Shown piece by piece: positions 21,660-33,306 of a stretch of 64,000 nucleotides of DNA (the first letter of the stretch is position 1; every line of letters starts with the position of its first letter). Source of the DNA: Eucommia ulmoides (lineage: Eukaryota > Streptophyta > Magnoliopsida > Garryales > Eucommiaceae). Where the stretch lies: the NCBI GenBank assembly GCA_016647705.1, contig CM028325.1, positions 31,104,474-31,168,473 on the forward strand, given 5' to 3'. The translations under genes and the position numbers were made by a program. Below the pieces are notes generated by a model, which was not told the origin of the DNA, ran no database searches, and was given only the letters and a program-made list of their open reading frames with translations.

Positions 21660-23775
21660 GAGCCAAAAATGCGAGAGGGATGGTGAGAGATAGGTATGTG
21701 ACAATTAAATCCATGAAAAATTAGTTAGGAAATTTTTAATTTTTATTAAGGCTAATCTTGATATTTTAATTTTAATAATTAGATTTTTGTATTTGTTTCA
21801 AACATTATTTTGTCAAAAAAATAATGGCCACCTTAAATTTGAAGCTAACTCCAAATATTCCTAATACTAATAGTATCGTCAATTCAGCTACCAACATGAA
21901 TTTGATTTTAGACACATTATCTTAGAATTTGATTCACAGTCGGCGTTTTATCTATTATACTACCCAAAACACTCCTTTATGATAGACTTTCATGATATGT
22001 CAGTGCAGGTCACTCTTGGATCGTAATTGGACTGTCTCAATTGTTCACATATGTACAAAAGCAAATGCAATGACAAACTATTAAAGGTAAGTAGACGGTA
22101 AAACATTTTTTCTTGCATAATACTTCTCCAACTTTTTGTAAACACAATGCTTGAGTTGAATCAAAGTAAAAAGAACCCCTCCACGATTGTGGTCTATGTA
22201 AAACTATTATTGTGTACTATATAATATCCTCCTATTTATCCAAAAAATAAAATAAAATTCGATACGTTATACTTAAAAACGAAAAATATACTCTCAGATT
22301 CAAATATTATTCATTTCTCAATTGCTATTCACTTGGATGAATGTACAGCCAAGATTTGTTCAACCCTAATAATATTAACTCTCTACAATAATATTATGAC
22401 CTTTCATATTTTTAGTTTTAAAAGATAATGTAATTTTAATAAGATTTTAATACAAATTAATCGAATCTTTCATACTTAGACTAATTTTATTCATTCTAAT
22501 TAATTGCCCAAATAATTCAATGATTTTCTTTCAATTCAAAATAAATGTCTATTTTTTTTTTTAATAAATATGACATATTAAATAGTCCAAAATAATTATA
22601 TTTTTTCTTTTTTTCTTTTTATTGTGATTTTTTTATTCATAATCACTATTAAAATTTCTAATAATAATAACTATTAAACAACACAAACTAAGAGCTATTA
22701 TATTATTTAAAGTAGCCTTGAAAATAAAATTTTAAATTTTAAAAATAAATAAATTTTCTATTCAAAAGCATATTAAAAAGTTAAAAAATTATATATCTCT
22801 TCTTAGAACATAATACTTAAATTTATGTGGCTCTTTTACTTATTTAAAGCTCTTTTACTTATTATTTTTAAATGTAGAAATAAATAAGTGATTTAAATGT
22901 TAAATATCTATTAATATAAATTTTATTTTATTTTTTCTAAACCTGCACTGTGTGTGGGCCTTGCGGGCCTAAAACTAGTTGGTATGAAGTTGAACCCAAT
23001 TTAATAAACATCCAATATTCATAGATTTTTTTTTTTTTCAATTGATTTTTCGTCAAATAATAATAAGAAAACATTACTCCTAAGGCCTGCCATAATTGAT
23101 AGCTGAGTTGGGCCAAGTCCTCATCCAATGCAATTTATTCTCACTGCAACAATCTATCCGGGTTCAAACTTCGAACTATATCTTTTGTTCGGCCTTTGGG
23201 CCTTTAAAGCCCTAAAACAAAATCAACAAATTAAAACACACACAGAAGGGGGAAAAAAAATGAAAGTAATTTTTTATTGCACGCGCTATATTAATTTTTT
23301 TAAAATTTAAAGTTATATTATATAAAAATTATTGTAATTTTTTTTATGTAAAAAAATTAGGAATTTTAGATGAATAGTTCATGAATTTAGTTTTTTTTAC
23401 CTAAACAGTACGCGGGCTATAATAATTTTTTCAGAAGTATAAAATTATTGTATTATATGAAAGTTACTGTAATTTTTCTATGCAAAAATTACAATAATTT
23501 TTATAATTTGCAGTGACTTTAAACTTTTGAAAAAATTATTGAAGTTCTAAAAAAATTATTATACTGAATAAGTTGGATAAACAATGAATTATAAATTTAG
23601 AGTCATGTCAAAAAACCCAAAAATATAATTAGTGTTTTTTATTTTAAATAAAATTCATTTTTTACATGAATTTATGAAGAAAAAAAAAATATTAGAAAAC
23701 AAAATAATAAACACAATTTTAGAAAATTTATAACCCATATTTATCAATTTTCACTTACCATTATACCTTTGAAAT
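21660..23775. other. AT-rich spacer
   Basis: This is very AT-rich. At 23280-23580 related segments repeat around an ACGCG.GCTATA.TAATTTTTT motif, and inverted AT segments (AAAATTATTGTAATTTT and its complement) occur. No gene or known element is identified. Confidence 0.5.
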
Positions 23776-23819
23776 CCGATGGGGAAAGGAGGAGGTACCG
23801 ATGGGGAAAGGAGGAGGTA
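23776..23819. repeat. Perfect 22-bp tandem duplication
   Basis: The unit CCGATGGGGAAAGGAGGAGG plus TA is present twice without a spacer (23776-23797 and 23798-23819). Confidence 0.9.
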
Positions 23820-24584
23820 GAGTCCCTAGCAAGAAAAAACTCTCAACAATTGTCGCCAACGACGTCCTGATCACCGCAGATATCGCCACTCCTACCATCG
23901 ATGCTGATACGGGTGGTTCTACCCACGTAACATTACACGTCTGAAATGAACGTTGGGTTAGTTACAATCATGGCCAAATATCCAAGAAAGCCGGTATTTT
24001 TATTCTTTCTATATATTATGTCATTCAGGCCAAAATGGCGACACGCAAGTTGTTTACTCTACAACATTTGTTTAACTTATTCTCTCGCTTGAGGGTATTT
24101 GGCCGGTACTACATCGGTATCCCGAGTACTAATCTCAAATGTTGCAGGTGTTATTTGGGTTTGGAAGAGCATACCGCTGACGAAATCATGCAACATCATT
24201 TGGCGCCTGTTTGTGGGAAGAAAACAAGAAGTTGTAACAATGTCGCCGCATCTATAATCAAGGTGTGGTACCATAGGCAAGGTACCACGTGGTAGTGTTG
24301 TTGCTGAATAAGACCGAGCTGTTGAGGTAGCTGTTGTGCATCTTTGGCCAAGTCGTGAAGATCGCCACTATCCATTTGCAAATGGATGAGATGCAGAACA
24401 AGATGACTAGGATTGAGAAAAACGTTCAGATCTGAAGGGAGCATGCGAAAGAGCTAACGAAAGAGTGAGGTATGGGGATGCCCAATGCAATCCATATTTC
24501 ACAACAAGAGGAAGATCGAGTGTCAATCCAAGGTTGGAATAGGCTCCATCTCAGCATGGTCAATCGTGCAAAGGAGTCCATTAG
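23820..24584 (+). other. Unrecognised decayed coding-like stretch
   Basis: GC content rises and several codon-like stretches are present, the longest at 24035-24295 (86 codons, four Cys, two CxxC-like pairs). The frame near 24541-24584 would continue past the Athila insertion into 35875-35985 if the insertion and one target duplication are ignored. That suggests the insertion hit an older coding relic. I cannot assign a family. Confidence 0.35.
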
Positions 24585-24589
24585 CTCGG
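24585..24589. repeat. Target-site duplication, left copy (CTCGG)
   Basis: CTCGG here is repeated at 35875-35879, immediately after the right LTR. It marks the insertion of the larger Athila element. Confidence 0.75.
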
Positions 24590-24870
24590 TCCATCGCCTA
24601 GGCGGATTTCAATACTTTAGCTCTCTAACCTTCTGACGTAATTCCGCCTAGGCGGTGGTTTCTTCGCCTAGGCGGATTTCTGCTGGCCTTGAAACCTCTT
24701 TTTTTATCTTTTCCTTACCGATTTCCCACCGTTTCGCTCGATTTGTCAATTGTTTGCGTCCCTACACATGACTTATATAAAAAACAACTAAAACACAATT
24801 AAAACTTTAATAAAATACTCAAAAACTGACAAATTCGATTTAGAAATAGATAGATATTTTACACCTATCA
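24590..24870 (-). repeat. Truncated 3' LTR of the Athila element
   Basis: Only about 281 bp remain, matching the U3 end of the right LTR (about 35595-35874) and including two palindromes. The R-U5 part of about 1.2 kb is missing, yet the target duplication CTCGG abuts the truncation. The loss therefore occurred within the LTR, next to the insertion junction. Confidence 0.85.
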
Positions 24871-24885
24871 AATACCCTCAAACTT
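24871..24885 (-). promoter_or_regulatory. Polypurine tract of the Athila element
   Basis: Minus-strand AAGTTTGAGGGTATT abuts the LTR start TGATAGGTG. It corresponds to 6816-6829 in the smaller element. Confidence 0.85.
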
Positions 24886-26531
24886 GGAATTTTGCTAGTA
24901 CTCGAGCAAAACACCCTGGCACTAAATAACACTAACTACACTAATTAGCTAATTTCTAAACAAAAAATAAATAAACATTAACAAATAAGAAGTAAACACT
25001 TGTAAGATTCAAATTCAATCGAAGAAACCATGTGGTTCTTCCCTCAACAATCCGTAATCAGATCAGGTTAAGGAATAACACACACCACGTGGTGTTCTAG
25101 AATTTCAACACTCAATATCAATTAAAACCATTCTAGATCCATTTGAAACGTATCTGTGTGAGACCTCAGATGTATAACTAATCAAACACCAGATTGAATT
25201 ATTCAATAAATAAGTTCATGACTTAAACTTTAAAAGATTCAGGAAAACCATATGCTTGACTGGGCTCAACTATCCACTAATGTAGGTTCGGACATTCACA
25301 GAGATCAGTAGGGCTTGACTTGACTTTGGAGAACGACCAAGGGTATCGTATAAATAGAAAACAGAAACTCGTTATAATTTAACGATACCCGAGCCACAAA
25401 CGCTTGTTGCTAAATCTCTCTCGTAACCCCCTAATTTTGAAAATACAACCCTGAACGAGAATTTATTAAACTTGTATTCACTTGTCACAACAACCAAAAT
25501 TAAAAAATATATTCACATAGTTGTTTGTTTTTTTTTTTTCTTCAAACACCCCCCCCCAAACTTATTCACATTTATACAATTTTAGAGGCATGCAAATATA
25601 ATTAAAAGACTGACAAGTGAATACGCTAATACTCAAACAATAGCCTTTCGTCCGAAACCCCAATCGCTCACTCTAAGTAGCATATACTAATGCTACTTAA
25701 TTTCACTAACTTTTGACTTTTATCCTTAGCGACAACGATTTTTGAAAGATTTAACTTTCTAAAGTATAGAAACGAGTTCAGAATTGAAAAGTTTATGGGC
25801 TTCAACAGGAGAACGAGGGAATAATTTTTTAGGTTAGATTCAAAAGGTTCAAGCAAAAAAAATGATGGCCTATTTCATGCCTCCGGAATTACCTCACCTA
25901 TAATTTCGCCTCAAGTCTCCCCCAAATCAAGTTCTAGATTCCTTATTTCTGTCATGAACTTATTACTAAATAATCGGCGTCAAATCATTCAACTAATTAT
26001 CCAATGAGTCTATGCGATCGTACGATTTAGGATCAAAATAATTTTTACCTAATCGACATGCTAAGCACACAAAACACACATGAATGACATTACCCCCGAC
26101 CTCCATATGCAATTAGGGGATAATTTTCATCATCGGGACATGGTTCAGATGCACTCAAAAACTCAACATGCGCATACAACTACATTAATTAACATATCTA
26201 TTCTAATTCTAAAAACTAACATACCTATGCTAATGAGACATTACAGATGCATAACTAAAAAAAATATAACATTAATACAATTATAAACAAAAAACATTGT
26301 ACACAAAATTTTTTGTCCTTCATCCTTTACATAAAAAAAATTTCATCCTTAATATCCCCAAAAGAACAGAATCTATATGCTTACGTGCTTAATACCCACA
26401 AACTTGAACGAGGCAATGTCCTCACTGCCTAGACAGTGAACCCAATAACAAATATAGAAAAAGAAATATGGAAAACTAGGTCGACACATACCTAGGAGGG
26501 AAGACATGATAGTCTAACCTCCTACCGTTCA
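24886..26531 (-). other. Long 3' non-coding region of the Athila element
   Basis: About 1.65 kb, colinear with 6830-8489. Shared blocks include the CTCGAGCAAAACA segment near the polypurine tract and TTACCCCCGACCTC near 26091. No shared frame is seen. Confidence 0.7.
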
Positions 26532-27626
26532 TTAGGGAGGAGATGGTAGATACAGCTCATCGGGCTTGAAATGCGGCACGAGCGTATAACGCGTCATGTC
26601 GATTCCGAGATGCTCGAATAAAACCCGTTGATTTTGATCTTGCTGCCTAATGTATTGATCCATGAAAATCTCCATACGAGAAAAATTATTATGAAGAGTG
26701 CTCATGTCGGATTGGAGACCACAGATATCACGTGAAATCTGGTTTAGTTTGTCGCAGCGGGTTGTGGGTGTCGGTGCCTCCGAAGGGCCTACTTCTTTTT
26801 CATCAGAACCCTCCTCTCCCTCAACTCCCCTCCACAGTCAGTTAATCATTGAAAGATCGAGTGGATGAATAGGTAGCAAAGGGCTAGTCTTTGTAAATTG
26901 AACGTTGTCATGCATAAATAGAACGATTAGGAATGAGAGAAAAGGAAGGCAACACTTCATCGTTTTGGCCGTACGAAGTATGGAAGAGTAGATGTGCTAA
27001 CCAACATTGATGGGGGTCCCTCGATCAATGCCATATAGCATAAAATCCCACTCTTTGGAAGCATATGAAATGTAGGAGGTAGGAAGCAGATTCTCGCAGA
27101 TGAATTGATGCCATATCTTCGAGACTGGCTTCAGAAACCTCGCCTTAAAGATGGCCTGACTCTGCCATATTTCTTTCCATTGGGCATTACCCGTAGTCAC
27201 AGCTTGGATTACAACCTTCATCGTTGGTGTGGGAGCTTCAGATAAATCTCGCGAGGCTTCCGGCCCGGTCAAACCCAGCAGATCATTAAAATGGTCCGCA
27301 TTTAATGAGATGGGGTGGTTTCGGACCATCGTCTGATAGCCAGTGGCCTCAGTAATGTTCGCATAAAATTCTCGTACCAAGGCCAATTTCCCTGGTGGGG
27401 GTGAAGTGCAGAATTGCTCCCATTTTCGACTCTGTATGACAGTTTTGAATTCTTCGGGGAGTTCTACCAAAGGTTCGAACCCCGTTTGACGTATGCCGGG
27501 GCAGCTGCTCTCATGTTTGGTGAAATGAGCTTCGACTTTCTTGGATACGAATTTAGATAAGTCGTAATCCATTGCGGCCGGGGATTCTTCGGTGCGTGGC
27601 AGTTTAGATGTATGACGCTTTGCCAT
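26532..27626 (-). pseudogene. Athila extra ORF (putative plant transposon protein), two nonsense codons
   Basis: The conserved start is MAKRHTSKLPRTEE at about 27626. Then come FVSKKVEAHF, FEPLVELPEEF, WEQFCTSPPPGK, LVREFYANITEA, PVSKIWHQFICE and TPINVG, where a TAG interrupts (26997-26999). The same frame continues through a hydrophobic LPFLSFLIVLFM segment and HPLDLSMIN, then a TGA in place of Trp. It ends DELYLPSPP at 26532. Apart from the two stops the frame is intact for about 365 codons. Pairing with 8490-9639 shows conserved protein features, as expected of a real gene. The domain resembles Transposase_32 (name from memory). Function is unknown. Possible roles are an env-like, RNA-binding or regulatory protein. 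Confidence 0.8.
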
Positions 27627-28274
27627 TTTTCCTATCAATCACAATCACAACACAAGCCACAATAATAACAATAGAACACAACAAATTAACTCATTTTCAG
27701 CGAACATACATTGCCATTATAATAACCACATACCAACCAAAACCAAATCAATACGAATTTCGCAATAGATTATACCAACCAAAACCAAATCACAAAAATT
27801 TAGTAATGTAGCCTAAAATAAACCATTCTCATAGTGTATCTACACATAAACATGAAAGTTATCAATAAAAATCAGCCCTGGAGCCCTAAGAACATGAAAA
27901 ACGCGATACTAGGGATTAAAGGGTTTAGGGTTCTATCCAAATCCAAGAATTTTTTAAATAAATATGCAAATCAAGCAAAAATTTCAACAATTAAATGAAC
28001 TATAGGATCATTGACACTAGTTAAAAAAATTTGGTCAAATTATTTGAAGATGTCGATTTCACACTGTTCACCGTTTAAACCCTAGATTTCTGAAAATAGG
28101 AGAGAGAATCCGACGTTTGGCTGAAGATTCTTGGTGGAAATCTAAGATTTTCACAATTTTTGGATGAATTTTAAAGTGAGGAAAGGATTTGGAATAGTGA
28201 AGTTGAGAGGTTTCCGAAAATTTTAGAGGAGAATGCCGTTTGCGAAAGGGAAGGGTTTATATTTAAAAACAGGG
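27627..28274 (-). promoter_or_regulatory. Leader and candidate internal promoter of the extra ORF
   Basis: Directly downstream of the palindrome array on the minus strand is TAAATATAAA (28256-28265), a TATA-like box. About 620 bp of non-coding leader follows, ending TTGTGATTGTGATTGATAG then GAAAAATGG. The smaller element has the same acceptor-like sequence. The layout suggests an independent or spliced transcript for the extra ORF. This is inference from conservation and position. Confidence 0.5.
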
Positions 28275-28515
28275 CTCACATGAATTCGCCTAAGCGGAGG
28301 TTTTTCCGCCTAGGCGAAGTAGCGCATTTTTCGTTAAAAGACCTTCTGCCGTTAATCCGCCTAGGCGGAGGTTTTTTTGCCTAGGCAAAGTTTCGTTAGT
28401 GTGAAACCCAATGGGTTTTGATGCTAATCCGCCTAGGCGGTGGTTTTTCCGCCTAAGCAAATTTACGCCAGTGTGAAAACTCAGCCTACTGTCCTATTTC
28501 TGCCTAGGCGAAATT
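28275..28515. repeat. Internal palindrome array of the Athila element
   Basis: Eight or so CCGCCTAGGCGG-like motifs lie in pairs: about 28289, 28307, 28360, 28380, 28430, 28450 and 28502. Several are separated by a short T-rich spacer, as GGAGGTTTTTCCGCCTAGG. The motif is the same as in the LTR U3, located between integrase and the extra ORF. Confidence 0.85.
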
Positions 28516-28780
28516 ACATCAGTTTTGGCTGGATTTCTTCATGTTTTCACAACTTTTCTCTGTGCCACTTACTTCTACTTCGTTCTTCAAACGATTTTAA
28601 GCATGCAAATCAACTCTAAACATCTATCCTCATTAGTTCACTACAAAAAATATTCCGAGATCGATACGATCTCCAAAAAGTAATTTATGCAAAAGTTGGG
28701 AATGCTCGTTACCCTCGACGATATATCAAAAGAAGTTGCTTGGTTTTACGTCCCTAGCTGGACGTTTATAAATTCTGGCT

Positions 28781-29113
28781 TTAGCCTTCAACGAGGGAGA
28801 TGTTCTCCACAACTCGCTTTTCATATTTGAAGTAGTGCTTGATCTGCTCCCCGTTAATTCGGAAAGTTCGTCCGTCTTCGCCTTCCAACTTGATAGCACC
28901 AAATGGATAGATTTGCTTGATCCGGAACGGTCCAGACCACCGGGACTTCAACTTTCTGGGAAAGAGTCTCAGACTTGAATTAAACAACAGAACTTGTTGG
29001 CTCGGACTGAACTCCCTCCGGACTATCATTTTATCATGCCACCTCTTCGTTTTATCTTTGTAGAGCTTGGTGTTCTCATAAGCCTCGCGCCAAAATTCTT
29101 CCATTTCATTCAA
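28781..29113 (-). pseudogene. Athila integrase C-terminal part
   Basis: NEMEEFWREAYENTKLYKDK, KRWHDK, SPSQQVLLFNSSLRLFPRKL, KSRWSGPFRI and GRTFRINGEQIKHY are typical of the Athila pol C-terminus. The frame is open for 110 codons and ends at 28781. It follows the core after a frame break at about 29115-29130. Confidence 0.88.
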
Positions 29114-29125
29114 TTGGAGGAGACG

Positions 29126-29950
29126 TTACGCACCAGAACCCTTTAGGTCAAAGTTGAGTTTCTTAATCGCCCAGAATGCACGGTGCTCCAATTCAACGGG
29201 CAAATGACACGCCTTTCCGAACACCAATCGATATGGCAATATGCCGATCGGTGTCTTAAAAGCCATGCGGTATGCCCATAAAGCATAATCAAGCTTCACC
29301 GCCCAATCCTTGTAATTTGTATGAACCATTTTCTCCAGAATCAGTTTAATTTCTCAGTTAGAAATTTCAGCTTGGCCATTTGTCTGTGGGTAGTATAGTA
29401 GCGCCACCTTATGCCTGATCCCATACTTTGCCAATAAAGCATTAAACATTTTGTTACAGAAGTGGGTTCCCTCATCACTTATTAAGACTCGAGGTGTCCC
29501 GAACCGTGTCATGACGTTTTGTTGAAGGAACTTTAAGACCACTTTGGCATCATTGGTAGGTGTTTCCACGGCCTCGACTGATTTGGACACATAATCCACC
29601 GCTAACAAAATATACTCCTTGCCAAATAACGGCGGAAATGGCCCCATGAAATCAATGCCCCACACATCAAACAACTCAAGCTCAAGAATGGACGTCAATG
29701 GCAATTCATGCCTTCTTGATATGTTACCTACCCTTAGGCATCTATCACAAGTTTTTACAAACGTGTATGAATCTTTAAACAAAGAAGGCCAGTAAAAACA
29801 TGATTGAAGTACTTTTGCTGCCATCCGAGTCGCACCAAAATGGCCGCCACAAGGTGATGAAAGGCAATGATAGAGAATACTAGCCATCTTTCCTCTTCCA
29901 GAACACATCTTCGAATCACCTGATCAGCAAATTTCTTAAAGAGCAACGGC
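29126..29950 (-). pseudogene. Athila integrase zinc finger and core
   Basis: The zinc-binding region shows [12 protein letters not shown] and CDRCLRVGN. Core catalytic residues are the Asp in [12 protein letters not shown], the Asp in ISDEGTHFC and the Glu in NGQAE. The next segment, [20 protein letters not shown], is in a different frame (29126-29329). A frame overlap at 29755-29908 shows another shift near the zinc finger. It inserted cDNA into chromosomes. Now broken. Confidence 0.9.
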
Positions 29951-30689
29951 TCGTCCCACAAATAATACTTTGAATCAAAAAGGAATTTCTTCCTTTGGGC
30001 TCTTGTAAAATCGGGTGGTAACACATTACAGGCAAGAAAGTTCATAATATTTGCAAACCATGGAAGTCCATTTTCAACCGAGAATAGTTGTTCGTCAAGG
30101 AACACCTCCGTGATGCTAGACTCCTCACCCACGTCTTCTTGAATGAACCTTGACAAATGGTCGGTAACAACATTCTCACTCCCTTTTTTTTTATCCCTTA
30201 TTTCAACATCAAACTCTTGCAATAAAAGAATCCACTTTATCAATCTCGGCTTGGCGTATTTCTTTGCAAACAAGTACCGGATAGCCACGTGATCCGCGTA
30301 GACGACCACTTTTGATCCAATGATATACGACCGGAACTTATCACAAGCAAAAACAACAACTAGCATTTCTTTCTCCGTCATGGTATAATTCTCCTGGCAT
30401 CATTCAATGTCTTACTTGCATAATAGATGGATCGGAAGATCTTCTCCTTCCGTTGGCCTAACACCGCGCCAACGGCATAGTCACTTGCGTTACACATAAT
30501 TTCAAATGGCACCTCCCAGTCCAGAGCGACCATTATAGGAGCCGTGATCATCTCCTTTAACGCCTTGAAAGTTTCCATGCAAGCCTCATTGAATTCAAAT
30601 GAAGTATCCTTCTTAAGTAGATGACATAACAACTTCACCGTCTTCGAGAAGTCCTTAATAAAGTGCCAGTAAAAGCCGGTATGCCTCAA
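29951..30689 (-). pseudogene. Athila RNase H region
   Basis: TGFYWHFIKDFSKT and CMETFKALKEMITAPIM connect RT to RNase H. RNase H motifs are [44 protein letters not shown] and [12 protein letters not shown], with DHLSRF at the end. A frame break occurs near 30378. The stretch then leads toward the integrase zinc finger. Confidence 0.88.
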
Positions 30690-30752
30690 GAAACTTCAAA
30701 CTCCTTTCACATTAATCGGTGGCAGAAGCTTCTCGATTGTTTCAATCTTTGC

Positions 30753-31298
30753 TCAGTCCACCTCAAGTCCCTTGGAAGAGACTCGATGACCTAACACGAT
30801 CTCTTCTTTGACCATAAAGTGGCACTTCTCCCAATTGAGAACTAAATTCTTCTCCTCACATTGGTCAAGAACAAGTGCCAAATTGTATAGACAGTTATCA
30901 AAAGACGACCCAAAGATTGAGAAGTCATCCATAAAAATTTCCATTTTCTCTTCCACTATATCCAAAAATATTGCCATCATACACCGTTGAAAAGTTGCCG
31001 GTACATTGCAAAGGCCAAATGGCATACGCTTATAAGCGAACGTCCCACACGGACATGTGAAAGTAGTCTTTTCTTGGTCCTCCGGTACAATGGCTATTTA
31101 ATTATAACCTGAATATCCGTCAAGAAAGTAATAGTACTTATATCCGGCTAATCGATCAAGCATTTGGTTAATGAAAGGAAGAGAAAAATGATCATTCTTC
31201 ATCGCCTTATTCAATCTTCTATAATCAATGCACACACGCCATCCCGTGATGGTCCGTGTGGGAATAAGGTCATCCTTATCATTCTTCACCACTGTCAT
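30753..31298 (-). pseudogene. Athila reverse transcriptase
   Basis: WRVCIDYRRLNKAMKNDHF, LPFINQMLDRLAG, FLDGYSGYN, then MPFGLCNVPATFQRCMMAIF, the catalytic FMDDF (about 30925-30940) and GHRVSSKGLEVD. A stop and frame change between 31025 and 31098 remove the EKTTFTCPFGTFAY part from the main frame, although it is visible in DNA at about 31040-31075. Catalytic aspartates are retained but the frame is broken. Confidence 0.9.
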
Positions 31299-31828
31299 AC
31301 CTCATTTCTTGGGAACCACTTGCACCGGGCTAACCCACTCGCTATCGGATATAGCATATATAATTCCCGCATTTAAGAGCTTCAATACCTCCACTCTCAC
31401 CACTTCTTTCATAGCCGAATTTAGTCACCGTTGATGTTTAATAGAGGGTTTAAATGAATCCTCCATCAAAATCTTATGCATGCAAATCGAAGGGCTAATT
31501 CCTTTGATATCTGATATAGACCAAGCAAAAGCGGATCGATGCCGTTTCAAGATTCTCAACAACTTACTCTCTTCTTCTTCCGTCAAAGATGATAAAATTA
31601 TAATCGGATTGGTTGAATTCTATCCTAAAAAGATATACCGAAGATGCTCCGGTAATTGCTTGAGTATTAATCCACCGTGAGACGGATTTGATTCTTCGGG
31701 AGAGTTCACAACTTCTTTAATCTCCGCCACATGGATAGGATCCTCTACGTCTTTAGATTGAGCATCCAAAGTCAGTACGTAGTCCACAACATCAAGTTTC
31801 GTGGAAGAGCCGTCCTCACCAAGATCCC
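31299..31828 (-). pseudogene. Athila protease to RT linker, decayed
   Basis: This spans the end of protease to the start of RT on the minus strand, with pieces such as LPEHLRYIFLG and the Athila segment before the RT fingers. Stops interrupt the frame. No separate gene. Confidence 0.7.
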
Positions 31829-33202
31829 CTATAAATAAGGAATTTGTGAGAGTAGCTCTAGTGAATCCGTCTCCATATTTGCAAGAAAGAATTCCCTCAT
31901 GCAAGAGTCCACAACATCAACTCGATTGCATTTGGGAAGTTCATCCGAAAAGTTCATAGTTTTAAAAATGTTGAACTTTATATTTTCATCATTTACCCTT
32001 AACGTCAGATTTCTATTATGCACATTGATTAAGGCCTTTCCCGTTGTAAGGAAAAGTCTTCCTAGGATGATCGGAATTTCTCTATCTTCCTCCATTTCTA
32101 GCACAACGAAATACACCGGAAATATGAATTTGTCGACCTTTACTAGAACATCCTCAATGATACCTTTAGCATAGGTTAACGAACGATCCGCCATTTGGAG
32201 AGAGATTGTTGTCGGCTTTGCACTCTTAAGTCCTAACTTCCGATAAACGGAAGAAGGCATCAAATTTATACTAGCCCCAAGATCACAAAGAACCTTATCA
32301 AAATGAGATTTTCCGATAGTACACAGAATTGTGAAACTACCCGGATCCTTCAATTTGGTTGGTAACTTCCTTTGTAGTATTGCACTACATTCCTCCATTA
32401 GCTTTACCGTTTTGTACTCCTCCAACTTCCTCTTCTTTGTTATGATATCTTTCAAGAACTTGCCATAATTGGGCATTTTCTCCAATGCATCAACAAAAGG
32501 AATGTTGATGTGGATTGTCTTGAAGATTTCAAGAAATTTTTCAAATTGAGTATCCAACTTCCTCTTGTGAAATCTTTGAGGATATGGCAACGGCGTAGCT
32601 AGAATTGGTGGATTTTCTGAAAATGTTACTCGTCCCGATATCACCCTTTCATCTCTTCTTCTCTCCTCGACTTTCTCTTGGTTATTCTCCACATTTGAGT
32701 ATCTCTTTTTGTCTTCATTCCACTTCTCCTTTCTTTCATCGATTTTCTCTTCAACTTTCTTCTCCACATTTGTTCTTGGTTCGTCATGTTGAAACTCATG
32801 ACTTACCCCCGGCTCGTTTTCTATTGGCTTGCTCACCTTCATTTCTCTTCCGATCCTTAATTTAATCGTTTTGCATTCCCTAGGGTTGGTTTCCGTGTTG
32901 CTTGAAAACTTCTCATTTTGTTGCTCTTGAATGGATCTAGCAAACTGCGCGATTTGAGTTTCTAAAGACTTCACCGTGACATTGGTGTTTGTACAAGTTG
33001 TATCAATTGAGTCAAGCCGTGTTTCATGTTTGTTCAGCCGGTTATGCGTCTCACGCATCATTGTCCGAGTCTTTTTCATAAATGAACCCAATACTTCATC
33101 CAAATTTAATTTTGGTTTATGCATCGGTGGTTGTTGCATTTGACAGTTGGATTGCATCGGATATCCCAGAGCTTGGTTTCCATATCCCGAAGGTGGCCGC
33201 AA
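31829..33202 (-). pseudogene. Athila gag C-terminus and protease
   Basis: 457 codons are open. The first part (about residues 1-210) is charged and low in hydrophobics, with a coiled-coil-like Lys/Glu region. The second is the Athila protease module, with PFVDALEKMPNYGKFLKDI, CTIGKSHFDKVLCDLGASIN (catalytic DLGA near residue 309), LMPSSVYRKLGL, ADRSLTYAKGIIEDVLVKV and PIILGRLFLTTGKALINV. The sequence continues in another frame at 31620-31904. It would process the polyprotein. Confidence 0.92.
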
Positions 33203-33306
33203 AGAGTTCTGGTTATTTGCATAAGAAAAGTTCTCATGGTTGCGAAGTCCAGGATTGTAATTAGTTGGAATGTTGGTAGTGGGCCTGAAAGTATAAGCTC
33301 AAATAT

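Noticed and set aside
24035..24295. Zinc-finger-like protein of 86 codons with CxxC pairs
   Set aside because: Cysteine spacing does not match a family I recognise and the flanking frames are broken. It is kept only as an unidentified relic.
26997..27626. Extra ORF as a proven envelope gene
   Set aside because: There is one hydrophobic segment past a stop, but no clear signal peptide, cleavage site or fusion features. The env-like label is not supported by sequence.
32605..32865. Plus-strand frame opposite Athila gag
   Set aside because: It is a shadow of the lysine/glutamate-rich minus-strand gag region, with no domain.
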